Shown: positions 36,601 through 49,226, numbered from the stretch's first letter. The stretch: 64,000 bases of DNA from Lonicera japonica (GCA_021464415.1 CM038466.1:24243017-24307016), one strand, 5' to 3'. The notes: generated by a model from the letters alone, not told the origin. Numbers and translations are program-made.

Positions 36601-39600
36601 ATATCCTTTTCTGTATTAGTAACCTGACGGGATAGCAACGGGCTCTGTAGATTTTCATCAGATTCACCCCCTGAAGAATCAGACCGTTCATCACCGTCCC
36701 GTTGAAGGCTCTCCTCGTCCCATTGGTCATTTTTACCTTGGTCTGCTGCTGCATTGAACATGCTACCGAAATTCGAAAAAAGCAAACTTCGCATGCTTCC
36801 CATTTCTGGCAGTTGCCCATGAACACTGCCGAAGAGGGTGACCATAGGGTCCATAAGACCAACGTTTTGGTTCGCCATGCTCCCATGACGGGTCACAAGA
36901 CCAAGGGTGCTTTGACCCCTGACTGGTTTGGCAATCCATGACTGTCCCTCCCCAGCCCCATATAGCTTGATTTGGTCTTTTTCGGATACATTTTCTTGGT
37001 TGTCAGTCAGCTCATTGTCTGGGCCAATTATGTACTCTTCTATAGACGTTTCACCTCCAGTTCCAAGACCTTCAACTAGTAAAGCCATTTCACCTATAAA
37101 TGGAAAGAGCCTCTAATAAGTGAGAGGAGCACTTTTGGTCCATACTTGAAATTACAAAATTAACCTAGTGTGTACAGGATTTGGACCTGTCACTTTAACA
37201 ACATGCAACTTAACCACCTAATCAAACATGATCAAATTGCCTCAAAAAAATTTAAAAAAGATTTAATCGTTAAGAATTACCAGGTACAGTATCGCACATG
37301 CATTGACTGTGTCACATGATAAGATGAATGATATAGAGTTTCTTGGGAGAACCATATATTTGACCAAATAAAGTGACACGCCCGGTCGCCCATATGGCAA
37401 TAATGCATTGGTTGGATATGGTGTGGTCGAGATTGGTCCCCACGTGCTCCCACATCCCCTTCCCACTCCCAAGAATTACTATGAAGGAAATGATAAAGCA
37501 TAATTACCCCCAAGTTCAAATTCGATGAAGTCACTTACCATGTATGTAGTTTTGAAGGATAAGATATAACAATTGACCGAGTGGGAATTCATTTCCATAA
37601 TACCATAAATGACTTTTTTCGTAACTAATGATTGTGAGAGACTACGTTAATACCTCAATTATCTTGATTGAATTACCCTAGAATTTGAATTAAGAACAAA
37701 AATTTGATCAAGTGCAGTACTTCATGTAAAATAGGATAGCGAGCGATCTTTTGAATTATATTTGTAACCTGTTTCACAATACTCCGGGAATAACTTATAC
37801 AAGAAAATGAATGTCCACACCTATACAACAATATGAATCAAGACCTTTGGAATGCTCAAAGGTTGGTAGTGTTGTCACTAAAAAATAGACATAAGCGAAA
37901 GGGTTATTGCAAGTGAGACACACACACACAGAGAACAAAACTGGTCATGCAGGCTCTATCCAAGTTGAGAAACTACTGGCTTATATCATGGCGGTATCAA
38001 TGATGGGATACGCTCGAATTTCTTGGAAATATCGAAGAATAAATGAGAATCTTTTTTACCAGCAACATTGAACTAAACATAAGAGTATCATAAAGTGGCC
38101 ATAGGCATGCGCAAAATTAAAATATGTCAACTACGCTTCACCACTAAAATACAGAAGATATGACAAAAGATATAAAAAGAGACAGTAACCCACTCAAATG
38201 ACACCTGCAACAAAATTGTGCTGTCTCATCTATTTATATGTAGGGTTCAACAATTCTTTACTTCATAGGTCCGATAACGATTTGACACATTGAAAACTCT
38301 TAGAAAACCAAGTTTTTTGTTTTTTGCACTGCAGGATTCTTCAAACTTCAATAAAAAGAACAGAAAGAAATAAACAAATGAAAAACGAAGAATTTACAAT
38401 CAACTGATTACTTGTACTTTAAGCATACTTTATTACTGAAAATCAGAATTTCATGGCAACCAAACACTGAAAATCAGAATTACCAGATGCAAGAAATGGC
38501 ATTGAACACATTTAAGTTAACGATATGTGATTACAAACTTAAATTTAACTACCTGGGATAAGATCATAAGGGTCCTTTAGATAGCTAGTGCATCAAGTAA
38601 ATGTAGTTCATTTACAAACTAGTTTCAAAGTGGGCATCAGCAGTACAGGGTTCATTCATACAGACAGAAATTCATTCTATTTTAGAATTTCAAGAACTAA
38701 CTGGCATAAAAAAACATAGGGTGGAAAGTATTCCTAGAAAACATACTAAATTCATTCAGTCATTATAACTGGGCCATCTAATGATATAAATTAATTAGTG
38801 GCACCATTATAAGATAAGGAATGTATACAGTTCAGTGTAGCAAAATGCCACCCAATTCCTATCAGCAAGATAAGCTCTAGTATTAAAACGTCTCAAATTC
38901 TTGAGCATGAATTATGTCCTGGAAGTAGTAGAGTCCGCACTATCAAAGAGGTAGAAAAGAATATGAATAATCAATTCAGCTGGAGCTGCTTTTAGGTATT
39001 TTTTGTCACTTAATACAGAGAACTTTTATCATTTTTTCTTTAGATACTTGGGGTGTGTTTGATAAAAATGTTTTGAAACAATTGAAAATGCTGCTAATGT
39101 ATATGGGAATTAGAAGAAGAGATGAGTGATTTGGTGAAATGGTCTTTTACTTTTTGGGTTTTCTGTGGAATAATAAAATTCTCTGGGTGGTGGGTAAGAA
39201 ATATTTTCCAGTGAAAAGATGAACAATATGGAGAACATCTCACTTAATCACTCATCACTTTTTCCAAGTTCTCATAAAAGCTAGTAGTGTTTTCTATCAT
39301 TTTCCAACTTTTTATCAAACGTGCCCTTAAAGTTAGTTACTTTCTTGCATGATGGGTAATACGGACGAAGTTCATAATAGGAAATGGATATCTGATTGAC
39401 TATCTAGAATGTATTAAACTTAGTCATTATACTGTCTTTAGAACTTAGCCGGTACTCGCAAAAGTACCATATGGTGGCACAAAAAAGAGTCAATATGGTT
39501 CTCTAAATAGGGATATAATCTGTAATTTGGGCCATGAGGGGAGGTTTGTATGTTGAGATCATCTGCAAGTGAGAAGGAGAAGACAAGTATTTTCTGGGAC

Positions 39601-41445
39601 TTTTTTCCTAATGGCTTGTTTGGATTATTTCCCTCTTTTCATGGTTGCGTTTGTTAAAAGGGGATGTTCTCATGTTCCACGTAGCCCCTCTTTTAAAGGG
39701 CGGTTTTTTTTGGTCTAAAAGGAAAAAATTGAATTAATTGAATTGTTTTACCTGGAAAACAGAAGTTTAGAGGGGACGTGGTTTTTCCAAAGTTTAGGGT
39801 AAAACAAGTTGTACCATGAAAATGATTACTTCAAAAGTTGATGCGATCAAACATACTCTTAGTAGACCCAAAAAAAAACATACTCTTAGATTTTCCTTTT
39901 TCTTTTTTTCCCTTTCTCCTCTTCGTCCTTGGTGGATAATTGGTTCATTTTGTTGTGCTTCTTTCCTCTTGATCCTTGTATCCTGTTTGGCATCCTAGTC
40001 CTCGTAACATGGAGGTCATGGGTTCAATCTTCATAGGACTAGGATATCGCTTGTATCATTATGTTCTAGTTAAATCTGTTTGCTTCTGATATCTTGGGAT
40101 TTGAACCTTGACCACTAATAAGTTTGAATCACACTTAACCACTAGACCACTTATGAAATTTGTATAATTTTTCTCTTAATATTTGTATACAAGTCGCACA
40201 CGTATCGCATGTGAAGGGTAAGGTAGTATATATATAATTATATATACACATATAAGCATTGGACAAACCTGAAACATCTTCCCTGCAAAGTAGTCTTTGT
40301 AAAACCTGTTTAGCCTCTTCCATCCTCCCTTTACTCACAAGCCACCTTGGAGATTCGGGTAAGAAACACACTGCCAACAAGAAATAAACAACAGAAGGGA
40401 CAGAAAGAACCCCAAGCATCAACCTCCAGCTTGGTGAATCCGACAATGACATCCAAAAGACCATGCAGTACGAAAAAAACATCCCAACACAGCCTGTGAA
40501 CTGTGGAAGGGTATTTAATAGTCCCCTTATTTCGGGAGGGGCCGTCTCAGATATGTAGACAGGGACGAGAGTAACCGCGAGACCAATTCCAAATCCATCC
40601 AGTAGCCTTGCCATAAGCAGTGCATAAACATTGGGAGACCAGACCATCATTAAACCAGCAAGGAAGTAAAGAATCGATGAGATTATGAGCATAGGACGCC
40701 GTCCAAGCCAATCTGATACAGGTCCAGAAAATGTAGTAATAACTGTCGCTCCAATTAGTGACATTGAAACAATCAGCCCTTCTATGGTAGGTTGGGTTTG
40801 CAAATTGAATTCCCTCTTGATGTAAAGAACAGCCCCTGGAATAGAGTTGTATACTTATATAGTGCGAAATGAATATTACTTAAAAAAGTAGCATTAAATG
40901 TAATTGTTTGAGATTCAAATGTTGTTAAGATAAATGTACGGTAGTACTAGATGAAAAAATTGAAAATAAACATAAAAGCATAAAAATAAAAAAATCAACT
41001 CATTCGGGGTTTCGGACAGTAGAAGTTGTGCTAGTTTTCGACAAATTAAGCAAGAATGCAACTAAATTGAAAATATCATTTGCCTGTTATCTCAAAAATA
41101 ATTTGGACAAATACAATAAGACCAGTAATTGCACCAGCGCAAGATCTGAAAAGGCTAGAGCCTAGAGGAAGGAGAATGGTGAAAGTTAAAGTGGATGGAG
41201 ATAATGAAGGATACCATATGTCTTGGTTTAATAGCATTCACCTTCATAAACAGATCAGATCCGAGCAACATGATTCAAATTGCCATTCCCAGATAAGTGG
41301 GAGAAGGCATATTTCTAGTGCAATTGAATTGAGAAAACATACATAATCAAAAGTAATAAAATATACCTGCTATTGTTGCATTATCCCATCCTTGCAGCAG
41401 GTTGCCAATGGCAGCAGCAATTGCAACTAGCACAGCTCCCCTCAT
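33699..41445 (-). CDS. TST: Tonoplast sugar transporter (TST/TMT), copy A, complete
   Basis: Five exons on the minus strand with GT-AG introns: 41445-41367, 40835-40269, 37093-36153, 35340-35153, 34146-33699. They join in frame to 740 aa, the usual TST length. It is a vacuolar-membrane major-facilitator H+/monosaccharide (or sucrose) antiporter that loads sugar into the vacuole. Twelve membrane helices are split six and six by the long hydrophilic loop that defines the family, encoded by most of exon 3. Sugar-transporter signatures are present: GRRPM (71-75), PESPRW (186-191) and PETKG (712-716). The start [20 protein letters not shown] matches TMT2-like N-termini; the open frame continues upstream but has no family support. 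The loop is rich in Ser/Arg motifs (SRRGSVLSF) that fit kinase regulation. Intron 4 holds a chloroplast psbA fragment. Calling it TST2 is likely but unproven. Confidence 0.94.
34312..34494 (-). other. Chloroplast psbA fragment (NUPT) in transporter intron 4, copy A
   Basis: The minus strand reads [43 protein letters not shown] and EEET.NIVA, which is photosystem II D1 protein from about residue 191 to 251. It is only about 180 bp, has no start, and carries amino-acid changes (the D1 His215 position is Tyr here), so it is a dead plastid insertion in nuclear DNA. It lies between exons 5 and 4 in the same orientation as the transporter. The same insertion is in copy B. Confidence 0.9.
37094..40268 (-). 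other. Transporter intron 2 (3.2 kb), copy A
   Basis: The longest intron of the gene. It contains a MITE (39051-39326) and, near 40010, a tRNA-B-box-like GGTCATGGGTTCAATC. The tract at about 40090-40150 (GGATTTGAACC..ACCACTAGACCAC) also looks tRNA/SINE-derived. No exon-like reading frame is seen inside. Confidence 0.6.
39051..39326. mobile_element. Tourist-like MITE in transporter intron 2
   Basis: The ends are inverted: GGGTGTGTTTGATAAAAA on the left and TTTTTATCAAACGTGCCC on the right. The element is 276 bp. The flanking trinucleotides are not identical, so the insertion is old or the ends are slightly off. Confidence 0.6.
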
Positions 41446-42714
41446 CCTTACCTCAATACAATGAGCTTTTTGCCACTGATAGACTGTTGAAACCTTTTTC
41501 CGATTCAAACCTATACAATGTATACATATAAGGGGCGGATCTTTCTCAGTTGCAGGTCTTGTACTTTTGATCACAAAAACACGAAGATACACAAAATCTC
41601 ATATTCAAACAACATCGATTCAATATATATATATATAGAGAGAGAGAGAACGTTACCAATACGAAATACATCAAAAAATTAGAGTTCGATTTGAGTTTTC
41701 TTTCCTTTCATGGAAAGAGAAACGGGCATTATTTTTATCAATCCATTGATTCAACCTCTTCCAATTCATATATGAACTTACAACTTTAAGATTCTTAGAA
41801 TGCAAAATAACTCGAACCAAACGATTGGCAAATGTAATCCAAAGAAACTTGAACCAACAAACAATGCAATCTATCAATGCACAAATATACGAACGAATCT
41901 ATATGCGATTATGTAAATGCTCCAATGAATCAAGCTTCAAAAATATGAATGTACCGTACAATAAGCAGGACAAACGTGAATTGCACAAATATGAATGTAC
42001 CTTAAAAACTTTGAATATAAATACACGAAAGTAAGATGACATACATACTGTATACATAATATAAGCATTGTAAAATATATAGCGTACCTTGTGGAAACAG
42101 AGAGAACCAGTAAAGGCCTCAACCAGAGTGAATTGCGAATACATCTACCTATCAACAGCACCCTGCAGTTTTACAACAAATGTCGAAAAATGCAATATAT
42201 ATAGCAATATACATATATATATATATATATGCACGATCAATATAAGAAGTAAACGAAAACAGACCTATACTTCTGGAATTGCACGTTTGATTAGACGAAC
42301 AAAAAAATTGGAATAATTGCAAAAGTGAACGTAACAAATGCCATCATCATCTCATTAATCAAAACTGCAAAAGTGAAGAGAATTTTTAGAGTAGAGATCT
42401 GTGCATGTGATATAAAGAAAGGAAAGAAACAAAAGGATTTATGTTCCAAAAATTTCAGATTTTTTTTTTCATTTTTATTTTTGTAATTTAATTGCTATTT
42501 CTTAAAAATATTATGAAAAGGGAGAGAGGAGGGAGGGTGAATCGTAATACCAGTTCAAAGCAGGTGGTGAGTATGACCGAGGAACTTGCTTTGATTTTTA
42601 TTTTTTTTCTGTTTATGCATGCCCATTTAGCCCGTTTTTATAAGCACTTTTTATTTAGGATATGTTTGATTGTTATAATTTTTTATAGAAAATAGAGATT
42701 TTTTATTTAAATTA
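41446..42714 (-). promoter_or_regulatory. Upstream region and probable 5'UTR of the transporter
   Basis: This is the stretch 5' of the transporter start codon. It probably holds the promoter and perhaps a 5'UTR intron. A pyrimidine-rich tract is seen on the minus strand near 41640. Short open frames here match nothing known. I cannot place the transcription start. Confidence 0.3.
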
Positions 42715-44120
42715 GGGTGGTGATGTTGGTACCTCCAATATCCATTAACAACATTCTCACCCAAAAAAAAGGTAAATTGTTATTTCCACCTCATTTCATT
42801 TAATCTAGTAAAAAAGTTAATTAATCTTAAACTATTTTTTCACCCACTTGTTTTAATTTAAAACAAAAGTTAATGAATCTCCCTCCAAAGTTAATCAAAC
42901 ATTTATCCCCAAATTAAATTTCTCTCCAAAATTCCTCTCTTCTACTAAAATAGGCAACAAAACTTTGATATCCACCATTGATGCAAAAGGGTAAGCTTGA
43001 GAAGAATGGAGGGAAAAAAGAAAAATTTGGAACAAGATAAGAAAACCAAAAAAAGGAAACTTTGGAACATGATAAGAAAACCAACAAACAAAACCTCCAT
43101 TAATGCAAAACTCTAAATTTGAGGAGAATGGTATAAACAAAACCTCCATTGATGCAAAACTCAAAAGTTAAGAATAATGATAGAAAAAAGAGAGAAACTT
43201 TAAAATAAGGAAATGAAAACAAATAAGAAAAAGTTAATGAAAGGAAACACAAAGAAAGTTTACTCGGTTCTCCGTAACCAAGTTGCAGGCTTGTACACTC
43301 GGTTGCTCTCAACCGAGTATGAAATCCCATAAAATGTAATGCTCTCGGGACTTTCATTTGATTGAGAGCAACCGAGTGTGATTAATGTCACTCGACTGCT
43401 CACAGTCGAGCATAATATAACAACAATTGGCTGCTCTCAACCGAATGAAGGTCCTGAGAGCATGACATCTTATGGGATTTCATACTCGGTTGAGAGCAGC
43501 CGAGTGTACAAGACTACAACTCGGTTACGGGGAACCGAGTAAGCCTTCTTCATATTTTAAACATAAACTTTTGTTTTTTGTTTATATATTTGATGTGTAT
43601 GCTATAAAAATCATATAAAAAATAAAACAAAATAAAAACATGTATGTCTCTCTTTCATTAACTCTTTCTTGCTTGTTTTCCTTCCTTTATTACAAAGTTT
43701 CTCCTTTTTTTACCATTATTTTCAAATTTTGAGTTTTGCATCAATGGAGGTTTTGTTTTGTTTTGTTTATACCATTCTTCCTAAACTTAGAGTTTTGCAT
43801 TAATGGAGGTTTTATTTATTATTTTGGTTCTACCGAAATTTGTTGCTAGATAGAGAAGATGGTAGAGATGGTAATTTTGCTTGTTTGAGAAGATGGTGGA
43901 GAAATTTTGGGGTTAGTTTGGGGTAATTTGTTTTATGTTATTATGTAGTTAATTACTTAATCATGTTATTAATTAATTAAGTATGAGATTAATTCCTAAA
44001 AATAAGTGGGAGTGGTAGGTATAACATATGAGTACTATTAAGATAAAAATATAAAAGTGGAATTGTTAGTAAGAGTAGGAGTGTTAGCGAGAGATTTGTG
44101 GGGTGCCAACATCGCCATCC
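42715..44120. mobile_element. Foldback element, 1.4 kb, with 8-bp TSD
   Basis: The sequence is an imperfect inverted repeat along most of its length. It begins GGGTGGTGATGTTGG and ends CCAACATCGCCATCC, and is flanked by the identical 8-mer TTAAATTA (42707-42714, 44121-44128). The inner arms carry AAAACCTCCATTGATGCAAA and its complement. The core (about 43258-43545) is an array of CTCGGTTG/CAACCGAG motifs. No protein is encoded. The TSD length allows hAT (8 bp) or a Mutator-like element if a ninth, mismatched base is counted. Confidence 0.85.
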
Positions 44121-44137
44121 TTAAATTACTACTTTTG

Positions 44138-44597
44138 GTGTGTTTAATTGCTAAAAAATTTTAGGAGGTCAAATTTTATTTTTTTTGCAATCACGAACTT
44201 GTTTTCCACGAAAACTTGGAAAACATTTTTTTAGGGGGGTTAGTTTTTATTTTCTAGATTAAGTTGCACAAATTTCAAAACAAGCTTTACTTATTTTCTA
44301 CACTAAAAATGCTATAACTTAAAATAAAAAATTCAAAATTTAATAAAAATTTAATATTTAAAATCTACTAGTCAAGATCAATTAAACAAGATCAATCATA
44401 ACTATAGAATTATGTAAAAAAAAAAAATAAGACCAATAATTTTTTCTACATTAAAAATGTCATATTTTTTAGGTAGAAAATTAAGACAATTAAACACATT
44501 TAATTAACATTTTTTATGCAACTTAATTGTAGACAATTTAATTACCTAGAACTTATATATTTTTTTTCATACAAATTTTATACTTGCAATCAAACAC
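44138..44597. mobile_element. Diverged Tourist-like MITE, first copy
   Basis: It begins GGTGTGTTTAATTGC and ends GCAATCAAACACTC before TTA. The body (AAAATGCTATAACTTAAA, then AAAATCTACTAGTCAAGATC) is repeated in the same orientation at about 45930-46397. Confidence 0.6.
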
Positions 44598-44669
44598 TCT
44601 TAGTATTACCTTTTCGGCACATACAAAGTCAATGAATGAGTATATACTTGCCATATGCATATTTAGTTA

Positions 44670-46397
44670 GGGTGCGTTTGATTGCGAGCATGGAATTTGC
44701 ATGGAAAGAAAATAAGTTCCAGGCAATTGAATTGCCTAGAATTGAGTTGCATGGAAAATGTCAATTAAATGTGTTTGATTGCCTTAATTTTCTACCCGGA
44801 AAATAGTGTACTTTTCCATCTTTTGGTGTTTGATAGACATTATTTTCTATGGTAATTGTAACTTTTTCCAACTTTTGTTGTTTGATAGCTATTATTTTCC
44901 ATGGAACTTGAACCTTTTTCCATGGAACTTGTATATTTTTTACATGGAACTTACCTAAAAAATCAGATTTTTTAAAAACAATTTCTTTTTTTTTTCAATT
45001 TTACTTAATCAAAAAATAGTATTTTGATTTTTGAACAATTTTACTTCATCAAAAAACAGTTTTTTTTTTAACAAGTTTACTTCATCAAAAAACTGCTTTT
45101 TTTTAAAACAGTTTTTTTATTTTTAAGAAGTTTACTTCATCAAAAAACTGTTTTTTTTTTAAAACAGTTTTTTTATTTTTAACAAGTTTACTTCATCAAA
45201 AAACAGTTTTTTTTAAACAAGTTTACTTCATCAAAAACTGTTTTTTTTTAAAACAGTTTTTTTATTTTTTAACAAGTTTACTTCATCAAAAACTGTTTTT
45301 TTTTTTAAAACAGTTTTTTTATTTTTAACAAGTTTACTTCATCAAGAAACTGTTTTTTTTTTAAAACATTTTTTTTTATTTTTCTAACAATCTTACTTCA
45401 TCAAAAAACAGTTTTTTTTATTTCTGAACAATTTTACTTCATTGAAAAACAGATTTTTTGAAAACAATTTTTGGTTTTTGAACAATTTTGATTCATCAAA
45501 AAACTGTTTTTTTTAAAACAGTTTTTTTTTTGTTTTTAAGAAATTTACTTCATCAAAAAACTGTTTTTTTTTAAAACAGTTTTTTTTTTTATTTTTCTAA
45601 CAATTTTACTTGATCAAAAAACAGTTTTTTTTTTTAGACTACACTTGTGCTAATTGCCTCGGTCTTTGTGCGAATTACCTGGAAAATAAAAACCACCACC
45701 CCCCCCCCCCAAAGAAAATATTTTTCACCTTTACAAGGAAAAGTACATGAATAGTAAAAAAATTGGGAGTTTGACTCCATGGAAAATAAATGCAATCAAA
45801 CACTACAAAAGTGGAAATTTGGGTGAAAAAACCATATTTTCCATGAAAAATATGGCCTATCAAACACACCCTTTGATTAGGAGTATTTTCCATGGAAAAT
45901 ATCCATTTTTCACTTGATTTGATAACTTAAGGTGTTTGATTGGCTTTTTTTTCTAGGCAATTGAATTCCCACTTTTGGCTCACACACTTACATTTTCCTT
46001 GTAAACAAGGAAAATATTTTCTTTAGGGGGGGGGCTAGTTTTTATTTTCTAGGCAATTGCACGGTTTTCGAGACAACATTTTACCCATTTTCTACTCTAA
46101 AAATGCTATAACTTAAACTACAAAATTCAAAATTTAATAAAAAATTTATATTTAAAATCTACTCATCAAGATCAATTAAACAAGATCTATCATGACTATA
46201 AAATTATGTAAAAAAAAATACCCATAATTTTTTCTACATTAAAAATGCCACAATACAACCAATATTTTCCGGGTAGAAAATTAAGGCAATCAAACACACT
46301 ACACTTCATTTTCCATACAACTCAATTCTAGGCAATTCAATTACCGGTAACTTATTTTCTTTCCATGCAAATTCCACGCTTACAATCAAACGCATCC
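44670..46397. mobile_element. Nested Tourist-like element with 49-bp TIRs
   Basis: The termini are inverted over about 49 bp with four mismatches (left GGGTGCGTTTGATTGC, right end GTAATC-type GATTGTAAGCGTGG on the complement). TTA flanks both ends (44667-44669, 46398-46400). Inside are a minisatellite (44985-45640), another element end at about 45872 (ATCAAACACACCC) and a MITE copy starting near 45930 (GGTGTTTGATTGGC). This indicates insertion of related elements into one another. It has no transposase. Confidence 0.75.
44985..45640 (+). repeat. Minisatellite, about 50-60 bp unit
   Basis: At least ten units of the form AACAAGTTTACTTCATCAAA followed by AAACTGTTTTTT and AAAACAGTTTTTT occur in direct tandem. 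Each unit contains a small palindrome (AAAACTGTTTT / AAAACAGTTTT), so single strands could form repeated hairpins. Poly-T lengths vary from unit to unit. Confidence 0.85.
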
Positions 46398-46854
46398 TTA
46401 GTGTTTTCTTTTTCCATTGCACATGCGCCGGAAGAGATAAAAGCAAGTAAAAAAATGTGTATTTAGTTGCGAACTTTATAATCACTACAATACTGTTCTA
46501 AATAGGCGGGTAATTGAGTAATGTGAAAAATTTTGTTCAAAGGATTTGGCTCTATTCACTGTTAAATTCTCCCAATTTTTTTTTAATGGGTCTATTCCAT
46601 TAGTGTAGATATTTCTTTCTTAGAAAATTTTAACTAAAAGTAGGTGTAATAATATGTTTCTTTTTTTTCATTGAAATTTTAAATGATCATATCACTTATT
46701 TTTGAGTTAAATTTTTAATAAAATTTTATATAAATAATCTTCTTATTATAGAGATGATTTAAATTTTTTTTATTAATTTAATTGTTGAAATAAAAAATTG
46801 ATTAATGGAGAGAAGCAACATTTGTTCAAAGTAATGTAAATGGCTAATAGACTA

Positions 46855-47078
46855 GGGGCTCATTTGATTCAGGTATTAGGGTCAGTGGGATTAATAATAT
46901 CAGTATTAATAGTACTGAACTATTAATCTTGGTATTAATTTAATATCAATACCCTGCTTGATTCATGCAGTATTAATACTGGGACATCTCATGTTAATGT
47001 TAATATCATGTTTGGTTCTGTAACTTGTATACGAGATTATATTTTGGACTAAAAAAATTTAAAATAATAATAATAATA

Positions 47079-47123
<45 letters not shown>

Positions 47124-47360
47124 CATTTTTGAAAATATTATAGTAGTAATGGCATTTTTGAAAATATATGATTCATTTTTCTTAAATCAGAATAAACAAT
47201 ACCACATTCCCCTGGTATTAAATTATACTACAAAGAGTAGTATTAAGTTAGTACCGGTATTAGTAATCCAAGCACATTTGTGCGAAACAAATAAAGTATA
47301 ATAAAAAAAGTGATATTAACAATCACATTCCACTTTTTAATACCTAAATCAAACGAGGCC
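46855..47360. mobile_element. MITE with internal (TAG)n microsatellite
   Basis: The left end GGGGCTCATTTGATTCAGG and the right end (complement GGCCTCGTTTGATTTAGG) are inverted repeats reaching into GTATTA. The inside contains matching GTATTAAT-type motifs and no coding region. The exact ends and target-site duplication are uncertain. Confidence 0.65.
47080..47123 (+). repeat. (TAG)n microsatellite
   Basis: About 14 uninterrupted TAG units, next to a shorter (TAA)n run, inside the MITE at 46855-47360. Confidence 0.92.
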
Positions 47361-48250
47361 GAGGGGTACTAACGTAAGGAATAGGAGATAATGGTTTAGG
47401 GTTGGCTTCACACAGTTGCAATTAAAAGAAAATAAAAAACTATGTGATAATATTTAGTTAAGTGGTAAAAGTTATGTTATATGTGGCAGATAAATGTTTG
47501 TAAAAGTTATTCGTGCTACATTTACGTTGTTAAATATAATGTTATAAAAGAGGCCCTATCGATTTTTATCAAAAGAGAATTTGGAGTCGATTTTTTTATA
47601 ATGTTATAAAAGAGGCACTACATTTACATTTTTTTATCAAAAGTGATTCGTGCTATATTATTATAATTTTATAATAATATATTTTTTAGTTTCATATAAA
47701 TTATGTTATCTAATTAAGAAAAATTAGATTTTTAAAATATACGGCCCAGTGTATAAGATTATACGCTTATCAAAAAAACTAAAAGACAAATTATATTGCT
47801 ATTATGAAATTCACATTAATAATTGTAATAATAGTCTTCAAACATTGCTAAAACAACCTATTAACACTTGTTTATTTTCAGTTTTTATTTTTTCCATATG
47901 AATCAATTTTATTTTTAATTTAAAAGTCTAACTATACATTATTATTATTATACGATAAAAGACAGCGTGACTACTATAGAATCGCATCCATAATACAAAA
48001 AAAATTTACTAAATGTCTTTTTTTCAATAGTTAAACGTTGGAGAAAAATGTAGATTTATAAAACCACACATATAAATAAGTCTTATCCTTCCTTTGTAAG
48101 ATAGAATTTGATCAAACTATTTTCACTTCGTTCTTACTTGCATCTCAACCAAAGCGAATTCATTTAACTTAAATGATACATTAATTTCAAAAAAGGTACG
48201 ACTCTAATGTTATGCAAAATTAAATTTTTTCAGCGGAATAGATTCAACTG
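47361..48250. other. Intergenic DNA
   Basis: AT-rich. A short direct repeat (ATGTTATAAAAGAGGC) occurs at about 47540 and 47599. No gene is supported. Confidence 0.45.
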
Positions 48251-48253
48251 TAA

Positions 48254-48538
48254 GGTTCCGTTTGATTGCAAAGATGGGAAAAGAAAATAAATTTAGTTAA
48301 TTTATGTGATAAGATAGAAAATAAAGTGAAAGATGTTACTCATTTTATGAGTATATATTCTCCATCCTTCAATATTTTTGGTAAAAAATTTTTACTCATC
48401 ACCAAGCAAAGAAAATTTCTTCATGAAAAAACTTAAAAATCAAAAGGATATCACTTCTATCACTTAACTTATTTTCCATCTTTTCACCAAAACTAACTCA
48501 ATTTATTTTTTTTTTCCGCCTTACAATCAAACGGAGCC
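48254..48538. mobile_element. Tourist-like MITE, 285 bp, TAA TSD
   Basis: The inverted ends are GGTTCCGTTTGATTGC (left) and ACAATCAAACGGAGCC (right), flanked by TAA at 48251-48253 and 48539-48541. It has no coding capacity. Confidence 0.8.
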
Positions 48539-48968
48539 TAATATGTGGAGGATTTTGTTATAAATTTTAACCAAAATTCTCCAACCGTCATATGGTCCCT
48601 CCCCTGTCCACAACTCTCGTTGGAGTCCTAACTCCGCCACCAAACAACCTTCTTTACCTGTGTTGCTTTGACTTGGAGTCTTATATTGGTAGGATACACG
48701 TTTTGGCTCAACTATTAGAAATTAATATCCAATGCAGGATAAACTAGCGCGCGTGCACATATATATATATATAAACCATTGACAAATTCATCATAGAACA
48801 AATTCATGTGAACACTGGAATATAAACCTGTATTCCAGTCAAATAACAGGACATTCTATAATTTAAGCAAACACGAAACAAAATTAGAAAGCAAATACCA
48901 AGTTCAGCTCTAAAGAAAGACATGGAGCTGGATATGCAGAACACATATTGACTAGTAATAACTATAAC

Positions 48969-49226
48969 TCACACGTAGGTGTCGATCAGCGATTTCCTCA
49001 TCTCGTCAACAATGGCACCAGGTTGTGCTTCTCTCAATTTAAATACGCTCTCAATGACAGACAACTCTGTTGCTGTGGTGTCCGATCCACAGAAAGCGGT
49101 CCAGTCATTGACAGTCAAGCCAGCGGCTACAACTTCGCTACCGCGGTTCACAGTGCCGGCCACCAGAGGGACCTGGAGGAGGGTTGAAAGCTCATCCAAG
49201 TCTTCTATGGATGTATGGGGATGGAC
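48969..49226 (-). CDS. EIF6: eIF6 last exon only (partial gene)
   Basis: The minus-strand exon encodes the C-terminal 85 residues of eukaryotic initiation factor 6: it begins [19 protein letters not shown], runs through GTVNRGSEV and [20 protein letters not shown], and ends RKSLIDTYV with a TGA stop (48969-48971). It starts right after a TTGGTTCAG splice acceptor, in phase 0, at the place where plant eIF6 reads GGM-VHPHTS. eIF6 binds the 60S subunit, prevents premature joining to 40S and is needed for 60S biogenesis. A full protein is about 245 aa, so roughly two thirds is missing. No upstream exon is seen between 49227 and the N gap at 49667, or after the gap. The frame is intact, so this looks like a gene cut by the assembly, though an isolated gene fragment is possible. 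Confidence 0.9.
   Translation of the reverse strand, partial: VHPHTSIEDLDELSTLLQVPLVAGTVNRGSEVVAAGLTVNDWTAFCGSDTTATELSVIESVFKLREAQPGAIVDEMRKSLIDTYV

Larger units (their letters stand above)
25490..37210. repeat. Duplicated block, copy A
   Basis: This block is repeated in direct orientation at about 50036-64000. The offset is about 24,842-24,852 bp up to the middle of transporter intron 4, then 26,865 and 26,790 after a 2.0-kb insertion and a 75-bp deletion in copy B. It carries the ATL gene and transporter exons 3-5. The true right boundary lies beyond what the window can show, because copy B is cut by the window end. Confidence 0.93.

Noticed and set aside
37160..37240. tRNA gene (GGATTTGGACCTGTCAC region and similar tract at 40090-40150)
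   Set aside because: Only a partial T-arm-like motif is present and no cloverleaf or anticodon arm can be drawn; SINE remnants are more likely.
44985..45640. CRISPR-like array of repeats and spacers
   Set aside because: The units are directly adjoining minisatellite repeats with variable poly-T, inside a plant MITE, with no unique spacers of constant length.
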